Shown: positions 1 to 6,881, counted from the stretch's first letter. The stretch is 14,244 nt of DNA from Megamonas hypermegale (GCA_002314325.1 DCFC01000027.1:1-14244); one strand, 5' to 3'. A program made the numbers and translations. The notes: generated by a model from the sequence alone, not told the origin.

Positions 1-55
1 CGAAGGCTTGCCCAGTGCAGCGATAGCGAAACGTTAAAAAAGGTTTTTCTTTTTG

Positions 56-93
56 GTTCATTTTTCTTTTGACCTTTCAAAAGAAAAATGAAC
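56..93. repeat. Perfect 16-bp inverted repeat (hairpin) at window edge
   Basis: The arm GTTCATTTTTCTTTTG (56-71) is the exact reverse complement of CAAAAGAAAAATGAAC (78-93), with a six-base loop (72-77). No protein-coding gene covers it. It lies beyond the 3' end of lysC, and the sequence left of it (1-35) is noticeably richer in G+C than the rest of this spacer. It may be the end of a dispersed intergenic repeat cut by the window edge, or a distal AT-rich terminator. The pairing is certain; the role is not. Confidence 0.75.
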
Positions 94-114
94 ATAAAAA
101 ATGAATATTAAAAG

Positions 115-167
115 AAATAGTTTGTATTGTACGGTTGAAAATAAAATCGGACGAATACAAACTATTT
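115..167 (-). terminator. 14-bp inverted repeat downstream of lysC, candidate terminator
   Basis: AAATAGTTTGTATT (115-128) pairs perfectly with AATACAAACTATTT (154-167) across a 25-base loop. On the minus strand it comes 36 bases after the lysC stop and is followed by CTTTTAATATT, so it could end the lysC transcript. The loop is long and the stem AT-rich for an intrinsic terminator. A small repeat element bounded by inverted ends is the alternative. Confidence 0.45.
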
Positions 168-203
168 TAGGATTTATAAGAACTGAAATGGTTTTATAAA
201 ATA

Positions 204-689
204 TTAGTCTTTGAAGAATTCAGCATGAATAGCATTTACTGCTTCTTTGATTTTTTCAGCTTTGATTAAGCAGGAAATACTGATTTCGGATGTGCTGATA
301 ACGTCAATATTGATGCCTGCTTCGGATAAAGCCTTGAACATGCGGGAAGCGATACCCGGATTGCCGAGCATGCCTGCGCCGACGATGGATACTTTAGCAA
401 CATCTGTTTCAATCAGTACGGCAACGGCATTTAATTCATCCGCCACTTTGTCGATAATCTGTTTTGCATTGCTGAGGTCATCAAGCGTAGTAGTGAATAC
501 CATATCGGTAACATTTTTTTCTACATTGCGGATGCTCTGTACAATCATATCGACATCGATATTGTTTTCAGCCAGTTTGGAGAAGATAGAGTAAGCGATA
601 CCAGGAGTGTTCGGAATGCCTAAGATAGCGATTTTGGCTACATTTGTATCATCTGCAACTCCTCTGATAATAAACTCTTTTTCTTCCAT
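204..689 (-). CDS. lysC: Aspartate kinase beta subunit from an internal in-frame start
   Basis: Codon 248 of lysC is an ATG (687-689) preceded by AGGGAGGAA (696-704) with six bases between, an SD site as good as that of the full gene. Translation from it gives 161 residues: the two ACT domains without the kinase domain. Bacillus aspartokinase II is known to be an alpha2beta2 enzyme whose beta subunit is made from an internal start at nearly the same place. I therefore infer that this gene makes two products. The SD bases fall in the I-R-E-E codons just before the ATG. An alternative is that the match is incidental and only the full-length protein is made. Confidence 0.72.
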   Translation of the reverse strand: MEEKEFIIRGVADDTNVAKIAILGIPNTPGIAYSIFSKLAENNIDVDMIVQSIRNVEKNVTDMVFTTTLDDLSNAKQIIDKVADELNAVAVLIETDVAKVSIVGAGMLGNPGIASRMFKALSEAGINIDVISTSEISISCLIKAEKIKEAVNAIHAEFFKD

Positions 690-1430
690 TGTATATTCCT
701 CCCTAATAATTGTACCTGGTTTGTTTGTAAATGTGGACCTTACATGAATTGGTATATTGTACATATGGCCTGTTTCAACGGAGCGCGGCTGCATAACGCC
801 GGCACCGAGGCGCGCCATTTCCAGCATTTCGTAATAAGTGATTTCCTTCATTTTGCGGGCATTTTTCACAATGCGCGGGTCAGCAGAGTAAACGCCGTCA
901 ACGTCGGTGTAAATTTCGCATACGTCGGCTTTCATCGCACCGGCAAGAGCGACTGCGGAAGTATCGGAGCCGCCGCGGCCGAGTGTTACAGGGTCGCCGA
1001 GTTCGTTGCAGCCCTGGAAACCGGCAACGATAACGATATTGCCTTTATCCAGTTCATCAAAAATACGTTTAGGCTGGATATCTTTGATTTTACCTTTGGT
1101 GTGTACGGAATTTGTTTTGACACCGGCGAGAGAACCAGTAAGCGATACGGCTTTTTGTCCCATGGATTTGAAAGCCATTGTCAAAAGTGCGATTGATACC
1201 TGTTCGCCGGTGGTGAGCAGCATATCCATTTCGCGCGTGTACTGATACGGGTCGTTTGATATTCCTTTTGCCAGCGCGATTAAATCGTCGGTCGTATCAC
1301 CCATAGCCGAAACGACAACGACAATTTTGTCGCCGGGCTGTTTTTCATCTAAAATGCGTTTAGCAACAGCTTTAATTTTGTCAATACTGCCAACGGAGCT
1401 GCCGCCGAATTTTTTTACAATTAATGCCAT
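204..1430 (-). CDS. lysC: Aspartate kinase, alpha subunit (full-length product)
   Basis: Phosphorylates L-aspartate with ATP, the first committed step towards lysine, diaminopimelate, threonine and methionine; cytoplasmic. The 408-residue protein has the N-terminal kinase domain (about 1-240) with KFGGSSV at 7-13, TTGEQ at 73-77 and RGGSDTSA at 152-159. Two ACT repeats follow (about 255-400), which in this family bind the feedback amino acid. The length equals that of Bacillus aspartokinase II. The ATG at 1430 is chosen because AGGAGG (1437-1442) sits six bases upstream. The gene is divergent from purE and has its own promoter. A second translation start inside the frame is listed separately. 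Which amino acid inhibits it cannot be read from the sequence. The family call is very secure; the symbol is by similarity. Confidence 0.96.
   Translation of the reverse strand: MALIVKKFGGSSVGSIDKIKAVAKRILDEKQPGDKIVVVVSAMGDTTDDLIALAKGISNDPYQYTREMDMLLTTGEQVSIALLTMAFKSMGQKAVSLTGSLAGVKTNSVHTKGKIKDIQPKRIFDELDKGNIVIVAGFQGCNELGDPVTLGRGGSDTSAVALAGAMKADVCEIYTDVDGVYSADPRIVKNARKMKEITYYEMLEMARLGAGVMQPRSVETGHMYNIPIHVRSTFTNKPGTIIREEYTMEEKEFIIRGVADDTNVAKIAILGIPNTPGIAYSIFSKLAENNIDVDMIVQSIRNVEKNVTDMVFTTTLDDLSNAKQIIDKVADELNAVAVLIETDVAKVSIVGAGMLGNPGIASRMFKALSEAGINIDVISTSEISISCLIKAEKIKEAVNAIHAEFFKD
687..704 (-). promoter_or_regulatory. Internal ribosome binding site for lysC beta subunit
   Basis: On the minus strand the order is AGGGAGGAA, TATACA, ATG. 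The core GGAGG ends eight bases before the ATG, near-ideal spacing. It is buried in the coding region of lysC at the junction of kinase and ACT domains. Confidence 0.75.
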
Positions 1431-1472
1431 TATTATCCTCCTAAAGTATTTATGTATTTATATAGTGTATAA

Positions 1473-1504
1473 AATCATAATTGTTTTTACAATTATATAT
1501 GATT
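1473..1504 (-). other. Imperfect AT-rich hairpin in the lysC leader
   Basis: AATCATAATTG (1473-1483) pairs with the segment 1490-1504 around a six-base loop, with a four-base bulge in the right arm. It lies inside the roughly 90-base leader predicted from the lysC promoter. The stem is almost all A-T, so it is weak, and I cannot assign a regulatory role. Confidence 0.3.
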
Positions 1505-1527
1505 GTGCTAACTCTATATAATCACTA

Positions 1528-1556
1528 ATTATAACAATAAATACTGATTGTATCAA
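1528..1556 (-). promoter_or_regulatory. Sigma-A type promoter for lysC
   Basis: On the minus strand TTGATA (1556 to 1551) is followed after exactly 17 bases by TATAAT (1533 to 1528). Transcription should begin near 1521, giving a leader of about 90 bases. That is too short to hold a lysine riboswitch, which needs about 170 bases. Confidence 0.7.
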
Positions 1557-1575
1557 TATTAAATGAGAAAATTTA

Positions 1576-1632
1576 TTTACGTACCGGAAAAATGATTATG
1601 TTTTTTTGTAAACTTGTTTACCGGCTGTAAAA
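1576..1632. promoter_or_regulatory. Cluster of GTAAAC-like half-sites, candidate operator
   Basis: Between the two divergent promoters lie TTTAC (1576-1580), a palindrome GTAAAC-TT-GTTTAC (1608-1621) and a further GTAAA (1627-1631). The centre of the palindrome is about 80 bases upstream of the predicted purE start. This is a sensible place for a repressor or activator of either gene, but I do not recognise it as a known PurR box, which carries CGAA cores. The regulator is unknown. Confidence 0.35.
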
Positions 1633-1660
1633 TTTATGTTAAATTTTGCAGGTGATGTAA

Positions 1661-1689
1661 TTGAAGTTTTAAACTTATTCTGTTATAGT
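1661..1689 (+). promoter_or_regulatory. Sigma-A type promoter for the purine operon
   Basis: TTGAAG (1661-1666) and TATAGT (1684-1689) are separated by 17 bases. Transcription should begin around 1696, only about 42 bases before the purE ATG. That excludes a purine riboswitch (about 100 bases) in a transcript from this promoter. Control is therefore more likely at initiation. Confidence 0.65.
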
Positions 1690-1737
1690 TAATATGTAAT
1701 CCTTAATTTTAAACTACTCAGGAGGTTGATGATTTAA

Positions 1738-2226
1738 ATGAAAGTAGCTGTAGTAATGGGCAGTGATTCTGATTTTCCCATTTTAAAACCGGCTGTTGAT
1801 TTATTGCATCAGTTTAATGTTGAAACAGAAGTAATCGTAGCTTCTGCGCACCGTACCCCTGGCAAAGTCCGTGACCTGGTTTCTTCCGCGGAAGAAAGAG
1901 GCGTTGGCGCATTTATCTCTGCCGCTGGTGCTGCCGCACATTTGGGCGGAGTTATTGCATCCTATACCACATTGCCTGTAATTGGAGTACCGATTAATGC
2001 AACACCGCTCAACGGTATGGATGCTCTTTTAAGTACAGTACAAATGCCGTCCGGTATTCCTGTAGCGACTATGGCCATCAACGGCGCTAAAAATGCCGCT
2101 ATTTTTGCTGTGGAAATGTTCGCTATCAGCGATGAAAATCTGAAAAAAGCACTGAAAGAATACCGTGCGAAAATGGTTGAAGAAGTGGAAGCAAAAGCTG
2201 CAAAAGTGGCAGCTCAGCTGAACTGA
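1738..2226 (+). CDS. purE: 5-(carboxyamino)imidazole ribonucleotide mutase / AIR carboxylase catalytic subunit
   Basis: PurE makes CAIR (4-carboxy-AIR) in de novo purine synthesis. The 162-residue chain has the family length and the markers [10 protein letters not shown] near the N terminus, SAHRTP at the active site, the glycine/alanine-rich [10 protein letters not shown] loop, and [15 protein letters not shown]. First gene of the purine operon. The SD AGGAGG (1720-1725) lies 12 bases before the ATG, rather far; a closer upstream ATG at 1729 runs in frame but meets a stop after two codons. No purK is in the window. I therefore cannot tell whether this is a class I PurE (uses N5-CAIR made by PurK elsewhere) or a class II PurE (uses CO2 directly). 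Family identity is secure. Confidence 0.95.
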   Translation: MKVAVVMGSDSDFPILKPAVDLLHQFNVETEVIVASAHRTPGKVRDLVSSAEERGVGAFISAAGAAAHLGGVIASYTTLPVIGVPINATPLNGMDALLSTVQMPSGIPVATMAINGAKNAAIFAVEMFAISDENLKKALKEYRAKMVEEVEAKAAKVAAQLN

Positions 2227-2238
2227 ATGATATAGATA

Positions 2239-2250
2239 GTAAACGTTAAC
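2239..2250. promoter_or_regulatory. Near-palindrome in the purE-purC spacer
   Basis: GTAAACGTTAAC is symmetric except for one mismatched pair. It shares the GTAAAC half-site with the element at 1608-1621 and loosely resembles LacI-family (PurR/CcpA-like) operators with a central CG. It sits 13 bases after purE and 60 bases before purC. Weak evidence; it could be chance. Confidence 0.2.
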
Positions 2251-2309
2251 CTTTTTTATAGCGCAATAACTTTGAATTTTAAAAGATGACTTTTGGAGGT
2301 CTGAATACA

Positions 2310-3032
2310 ATGGAAAATAAATTATTATATGAAGGCAAAGCAAAAAAAATATTTGCAACGGAAAATCCGGAAGAACTGCTCGTTTATTATAAAGATGATG
2401 CTACAGCTGGCAACGGTGCTAAAAAAGGCACAATCGCCGACAAAGGCATTTTAAACAATAAAATCACGAATTTCTTCTTTGATTTATTGGGCAAAGAAGG
2501 CATTAAACATCATCTCGTCAAAGTTTTAAACGACCGCGAAATTCTCGTTAAAAAACTGGATATCGTTCCTCTCGAAGTTATCATCCGCAATGTTGCAGCA
2601 GGCAGCCTGGCAAAACGTCTCGGTCTGGAAGAAGGCGTGAAAATGTCCCGCCCTGTTATCGAATACTGCTATAAATGCGACGACCTCGGCGACCCTATGG
2701 TAAATCGTTATCATATCCTCGCTATGGGCTGGGCAACGGAAGACGAACTCAATCAGATTGAAGCTATGTCGCTCAAAATCAACGATATCATGACAAAATA
2801 TCTGGCAACGAAAAATATCGACCTTATCGACTTCAAACTCGAATTCGGCAGATACCACGGCGAAATCCTGCTCGGCGACGAACTTTCTCCGGACAACTGC
2901 CGCTTCTGGGACAGCACGACGCATGAAAAACTCGATAAAGACAGATTCCGCCGCGACCTCGGCAATGTTGAAGATGCCTATATCGAAGTTTTACACCGCT
3001 TGACAGGTGAAACTTTTCATCACGCTGAATAA
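2310..3032 (+). CDS. purC: Phosphoribosylaminoimidazole-succinocarboxamide (SAICAR) synthase
   Basis: Joins CAIR and aspartate with ATP to give SAICAR. The 240-residue protein matches the usual family length (about 235-240). It starts with the typical [11 protein letters not shown] segment, followed by the nucleotide-binding [10 protein letters not shown], then [14 protein letters not shown], and later LIDFKLEFG and the [12 protein letters not shown] active-site segment. The ATG at 2310 is chosen because GGAGGT (2295-2300) lies nine bases upstream. The in-frame ATG at 2286 has no SD, would place this SD inside the gene, and adds residues not typical of PurC. Second gene of the purine operon, 83 bases after purE. 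All characteristic segments are present. Confidence 0.96.
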   Translation: MENKLLYEGKAKKIFATENPEELLVYYKDDATAGNGAKKGTIADKGILNNKITNFFFDLLGKEGIKHHLVKVLNDREILVKKLDIVPLEVIIRNVAAGSLAKRLGLEEGVKMSRPVIEYCYKCDDLGDPMVNRYHILAMGWATEDELNQIEAMSLKINDIMTKYLATKNIDLIDFKLEFGRYHGEILLGDELSPDNCRFWDSTTHEKLDKDRFRRDLGNVEDAYIEVLHRLTGETFHHAE

Positions 3033-3080
3033 TTTTAACAAACCGTAATATATTTATTTGTATATAGGAGAAAAGAACTA

Positions 3081-4514
3081 ATGGTTGACATTACGTCAAA
3101 TAAATGGAAAGAAGAATGTGGCGTTTTCGGTGTATATTCCCGCACAGAGGATGTGGCGATGCTCACGTATCTCGGTCTTTACGCATTGCAGCACCGCGGA
3201 CAGGAAAGCGCAGGTATTGCAATCACTGACGGAGCATGGATGGATGTTACCCGCGGTATGGGGCTTGTCAATGAAGTGTTCCGCCATCAGCTCCCGCATA
3301 TGGAAAATCAGTACATCGCTATCGGTCATGTGCGTTATTCCACAACGGGTTCCAGCCTGCTTGCCAACACGCAGCCGCTCATTGCCAACTACTCCGGCGG
3401 GAAAATCAGCTTGGCGCATAACGGCAATCTGACCAATGCGGCAGCAATCCGCCGCAATCTGGAGGAACAGGGAACAATCTTCCAGACATCTATTGATACG
3501 GAAGTTATTGTTAATCTTATTGCTCGTTCTCGTAAACCTACTATTGAAGAAAAAATCATGGAAAGCGTAGCGCAGATAAAAGGGGCGTTCTGCTTAACCG
3601 TGATGACGGAAAATAAACTTATTGCTCTCAGAGACCCGCAGGGCTTCCGTCCGTTCTGCATCGGCAAGACGGAAGAAGGCTCCTGGGTCGTTTCCTCCGA
3701 GTCCTGCGGTCTTGATGTAGTCGGAGCTGAATTTATCCGCGATATCAAACCAGGTGAAATGGTGGTTATGGATGACAGCGGTCTGAAATCATATGAATTT
3801 GCCAAACCGCAAAAGAGAGCTTCCTGTATTTTTGAATATATCTATTTTGCGCGTCCGGACAGCACGATTGATGGACAGAGCGTTCATGCCGCCCGCTTCA
3901 TGATGGGCAGAATGCTCGCACGCGAAAGCAAGTTCAAAGGCGATATCGTCATTTCCGTACCGGACTCCGGCAATACGGCGGCAACCGGTTATGCGTATGA
4001 ATCAGGCATTCCGTATTGTGAAGGCTTAATCAAGAACCGTTATATCGGACGTACTTTCATTCAACCAACGCAGAAAAAACGCGATACAGCCGTACGCTTA
4101 AAACTCAATGCCATCCGCGAAGCCGTAGCCGGAAAATCGGTAATCATGGTGGATGACTCCATCGTACGCGGCACGACGAGCGGCAAAATCGTGAAAATGC
4201 TGCGCAAGGCCGGTGCTAAAGAAGTGCATATGTGCGTAAGTTCTCCGCCAATCGGCTATCCTTGCTACTACGGCATTGATACTTCCGTGCGCAAGGAACT
4301 TATTGCAGCGACTAAATCGGTAGAGGAAATCCGTGAGTACATCGGAGCTGATTCACTGCATTTTCTGTCGCTGGAAGGACTTAGAGCTTCGCTCACCACG
4401 GCAAATCCGGATGATATGTGCTATGCTTGCTTCAATAACGCATATCCTATCGAAATGTCAAAAGAAACGGTAACGGGTGCTGATAAATACGTATTTGAAC
4501 AGCGCGCTAAATAA
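3081..4514 (+). CDS. purF: Amidophosphoribosyltransferase (glutamine PRPP amidotransferase)
   Basis: Catalyses the first step of purine synthesis: PRPP plus glutamine to phosphoribosylamine. The 477-residue precursor has an N-terminal nucleophile glutaminase domain. Cys13 in EECGVFG becomes the mature N terminus, so 12 residues are a propeptide to be removed. The C-terminal phosphoribosyltransferase domain has the flexible loop KNRYIGRTF (318-326) and the PRPP loop VIMVDDSIVRGTT (354-366). Cysteines 249, 395, 447 and 450 (the last two as CYAC) match the four ligands of the oxygen-sensitive 4Fe-4S cluster in Bacillus PurF. This suggests the same oxygen-linked turnover and nucleotide feedback inhibition. 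SD AGGAG (3066-3070) lies ten bases before the ATG. Third gene of the operon. Confidence 0.97.
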   Translation: MVDITSNKWKEECGVFGVYSRTEDVAMLTYLGLYALQHRGQESAGIAITDGAWMDVTRGMGLVNEVFRHQLPHMENQYIAIGHVRYSTTGSSLLANTQPLIANYSGGKISLAHNGNLTNAAAIRRNLEEQGTIFQTSIDTEVIVNLIARSRKPTIEEKIMESVAQIKGAFCLTVMTENKLIALRDPQGFRPFCIGKTEEGSWVVSSESCGLDVVGAEFIRDIKPGEMVVMDDSGLKSYEFAKPQKRASCIFEYIYFARPDSTIDGQSVHAARFMMGRMLARESKFKGDIVISVPDSGNTAATGYAYESGIPYCEGLIKNRYIGRTFIQPTQKKRDTAVRLKLNAIREAVAGKSVIMVDDSIVRGTTSGKIVKMLRKAGAKEVHMCVSSPPIGYPCYYGIDTSVRKELIAATKSVEEIREYIGADSLHFLSLEGLRASLTTANPDDMCYACFNNAYPIEMSKETVTGADKYVFEQRAK

Positions 4515-4533
4515 TAAATTTCGGAGGTCAAAA

Positions 4534-5601
4534 ATGGCTGAAAATAAACAGACAAATCTTACCTATCGTGATTCCGGCGTGGATATCGATGCGGGAAATT
4601 ATTCCGTAAAACTGATAAAAGACAGCGTAAAAGCGACGTATCGCCCGGAAGTTCTGGGAGATTTAGGCGGTTTTGGCGGTTTGTTCGCCTTAAACAGCGG
4701 CAAATATAAAGAACCGGTGCTTGTATCCGGAACGGACGGTGTCGGCACGAAACTGCGCCTTGCCTTCATGCTCGATAAACATGACACTATCGGTCAGGAT
4801 GCGGTGGCTATGTGCGTAAACGACATTCTCGTACAGGGCGCAGAACCGTTATTCTTCCTCGATTATCTGGCTGTCGGCAAATTACAGCCGGAACAGGTGG
4901 CAACGGTTGTAAAAGGCGTAGCCAATGCCTGCAAAGAATCGGGCTGTGCTTTAATCGGCGGTGAAACGGCTGAAATGGCCGGTTTCTATGCTGACGGCGA
5001 ATACGATATCGCCGGTTTTGCAGTCGGTGCAGTCGATAAAGCGAAAATTATTACCGGCGATAAAATCAAAGCCGGCGACGTACTGCTCGGTATTCCGTCC
5101 AGCGGCGTTCATTCCAACGGCTATTCGCTCGTGCGCAAAATCTGTTTCGATGTTAAAGGTTTTGACGGCAGCGAAAAATTTGCTGAATTAAACGGCAAGA
5201 CACTGGGTGAGGAACTTTTGACACCGACCCGTCTTTATCCGCGCGTATGCCTGCCGCTTATCGAAAAATACGATATTCACGGCATGGTGCACGTAACGGG
5301 CGGCGGCTTCTATGAAAATATCTCCCGTATACTGCCGGAAGGCACAGGCGTAACGGTAAACGCTGATGCGTGGGAAATGCCGGCAATCTTTAAGCTTCTG
5401 CAAAGCTGGGGCAATGTTGAGTGGCATGAAATGTACCGCGTATTCAACATGGGTATCGGCATGATACTACTCGTATCAGCGCAGGATGCTGAAAATATTC
5501 AGGCCGACCTTGCCGCTAAAGGTGAAAAATCCTATATTATCGGCGAAGTTGTCGAAGGCGACCAGACAGTTGAAGTAAAAGGCGGCGTTTTCAATGAATA
5601 A
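4534..5601 (+). CDS. purM: Phosphoribosylformylglycinamidine cyclo-ligase (AIR synthase)
   Basis: Closes the imidazole ring: FGAM plus ATP to AIR. The 355-residue protein has the N-terminal YRDSGVDIDAG motif, LGGFGGLFAL, the ATP-binding SGTDGVGTKL, the dimer/active-site stretch around GQDAVAMCVNDILVQGAEP, GGETAEMAGFY, and HVTGGGFYENI in the C-terminal half. The ATG at 4534 is used because GGAGGT (4523-4528) precedes it by five bases. An upstream in-frame ATG at 4477 lies inside purF and lacks an SD. Its last eight bases overlap purN, suggesting coupled translation. Its substrate FGAM is made by PurL (with PurQ and PurS in many Firmicutes), none of which is in this window. Confidence 0.97.
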   Translation: MAENKQTNLTYRDSGVDIDAGNYSVKLIKDSVKATYRPEVLGDLGGFGGLFALNSGKYKEPVLVSGTDGVGTKLRLAFMLDKHDTIGQDAVAMCVNDILVQGAEPLFFLDYLAVGKLQPEQVATVVKGVANACKESGCALIGGETAEMAGFYADGEYDIAGFAVGAVDKAKIITGDKIKAGDVLLGIPSSGVHSNGYSLVRKICFDVKGFDGSEKFAELNGKTLGEELLTPTRLYPRVCLPLIEKYDIHGMVHVTGGGFYENISRILPEGTGVTVNADAWEMPAIFKLLQSWGNVEWHEMYRVFNMGIGMILLVSAQDAENIQADLAAKGEKSYIIGEVVEGDQTVEVKGGVFNE

Positions 5602-6205
5602 TGCTGTACTCGGCGTTCTTGCCTCCGGTCGCGGCAGCGATTTGCAGTCGATAATCGACGCGGTGGAAAAAGGACAGATTAAAGCCAAAATCGGCGTAGT
5701 ACTCACGGATAAACCGAACGTAATGGCGCTTGAACGTGCTGAAAAAGCCGGTATTCCGGCAATTTGCATTGACCGCAAACAGTGCGCAGACAGAGACGAG
5801 TTTGAACATAAACTCGTGGACGAGCTTAGAAAACACGGCGTAACGCTCGTTATTTTAGCCGGTTTCATGCGCATTTTAAGTCCGTATTTCGTCAATGAAT
5901 TCAAAAACTGCATTATGAACATTCATCCGTCACTTTTGCCGTCGTTCGGCGGAGCGCATGCTCACCGCGACGTGCTGGCTTACGGCGTGAAAGTATCGGG
6001 CTGTACGGTGCATTTCGTCGATGAAGGCATGGACAGCGGTCCGATTATCATGCAGGTGGCCGTTCCGGTACTCGATGATGATACGGAAGAAACACTGGCG
6101 GCGCGCGTGCTGGAACAGGAGCATATCGTTTATCCGAAAGTCATAGAACTGTATTTGGCAGGAAAAATTCACGTAAACGGTCGTCATGTAACGATTGATG
6201 AATAA
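5594..6205 (+). CDS. purN: Phosphoribosylglycinamide formyltransferase
   Basis: Transfers the formyl group of 10-formyltetrahydrofolate to glycinamide ribonucleotide. The 203-residue length is usual. The catalytic residues of the family are present: Asn109 and His111 in the [10 protein letters not shown] segment, and Asp147 after [10 protein letters not shown], equivalent to N106, H108 and D144 of the E. coli enzyme. The N-terminal phosphate loop reads ASGRGSDLQ, with Asp where many homologues have Asn; this substitution is conservative and probably lineage-specific. The gene starts eight bases inside purM and has only a weak G-rich SD, so translation is likely coupled to purM. Fifth gene of the operon. 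Confidence 0.96.
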   Translation: MNNAVLGVLASGRGSDLQSIIDAVEKGQIKAKIGVVLTDKPNVMALERAEKAGIPAICIDRKQCADRDEFEHKLVDELRKHGVTLVILAGFMRILSPYFVNEFKNCIMNIHPSLLPSFGGAHAHRDVLAYGVKVSGCTVHFVDEGMDSGPIIMQVAVPVLDDDTEETLAARVLEQEHIVYPKVIELYLAGKIHVNGRHVTIDE

Positions 6206-6227
6206 TAATATAAAAGGGGGCTTTATT

Positions 6228-6821
6228 ATGCCTATAAAAAGAGCCTTATTGAGCGTATCCGATAAAACCGGTATTGTGGAATTCGCGCGCAAATTGCATG
6301 AAGCAGGCGTAGAAATCATCTCTACCGGCGGAACAATGCACGCAATCTCCGATGCCGGCATCCCTGTAACGTATGTCAGCGATGTAACGAAATTCCCGGA
6401 AATCATGGATGGTCGCGTAAAAACTTTAAATCCGTACATTCACGGCGGAATTTTGGCAGTGCGCGACAATCAGAGTCATCAGGCGCAGATGCAGAAATTC
6501 CACATTCAGCCGATTGATTTGGTTGTCGTAAACTTATATCCGTTCCGCGAAACAATCGCCAAACCGGATGTAACTTTGGCTGAAGCTGTGGAAAATATCG
6601 ATATCGGCGGACCTGCAATGATTCGTGCTGCTGCCAAGAATTTCAAATTTGTTACGGTCGTAGTAAATCCGGCTCATTATGATGAAATCGCCGAAATGGT
6701 AGCCAAAGACGGCTGCACTACTGGCAAATTCCGTATGCAGCTCGCTCAGGAAGCATTTGACCATACGGCTCATTATGATGACTGTATTCAGGCATATCTT
6801 GCTCAGCAGTTAAATAAATAA
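6228..6821 (+). CDS. purH: IMP cyclohydrolase, PurH N-terminal domain only
   Basis: Closes FAICAR to IMP, the last step of the pathway. At 197 residues it is only the MGS-like cyclohydrolase half of the usual two-domain PurH (about 510 residues). It ends at [16 protein letters not shown], where the AICAR formyltransferase domain would begin. Residues matching the known catalytic set of the avian/human enzyme are kept: Lys65 (GRVKT), Tyr104 (NLYPF), Asp125 (IDIGGP) and Lys137 (RAAAKN). The usual TLHP reads TLNP here. The domain ends cleanly at a TAA, and the 81 bases to purD hold no remnant of the second domain, so this is unlikely to be a recent truncation. The ATG at 6228 has AAGGGGG seven bases upstream. 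An ATG at 6195, inside purN, lacks an SD. A separate formyltransferase gene is expected elsewhere. Confidence 0.93.
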   Translation: MPIKRALLSVSDKTGIVEFARKLHEAGVEIISTGGTMHAISDAGIPVTYVSDVTKFPEIMDGRVKTLNPYIHGGILAVRDNQSHQAQMQKFHIQPIDLVVVNLYPFRETIAKPDVTLAEAVENIDIGGPAMIRAAAKNFKFVTVVVNPAHYDEIAEMVAKDGCTTGKFRMQLAQEAFDHTAHYDDCIQAYLAQQLNK

Positions 6822-6831
6822 TAATAAATCG

Positions 6832-6881
6832 GCGCACTTATATCTGCTATACGCACTAATTAAGTGCGCTTTCTTTTCTTT
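6832..6881 (+). terminator. Terminator-like hairpin between purH and purD
   Basis: GCGCACTTA (6832-6840) pairs perfectly with TAAGTGCGC (6861-6869). A 20-base loop separates them, and the T-rich run TTTCTTTTCTTT follows. The form fits an intrinsic terminator or attenuator inside the operon. The purD ribosome binding site starts ten bases further on, so the structure could reduce purD expression or protect the 3' end of a processed upstream message. The long loop makes termination strength uncertain. Confidence 0.6.

Noticed and set aside
744..1196. 150-residue plus-strand open frame opposite lysC
   Set aside because: It is fully antisense to the clear aspartokinase gene, has no recognisable motif and no SD.
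1640..1737. Purine riboswitch upstream of purE
   Set aside because: The predicted start leaves only about 42 leader bases, and I do not see the conserved aptamer core.
2286..2309. Upstream ATG for purC
   Set aside because: No SD before it, and it would place the strong GGAGGT inside the gene. The ATG at 2310 has the right spacing.
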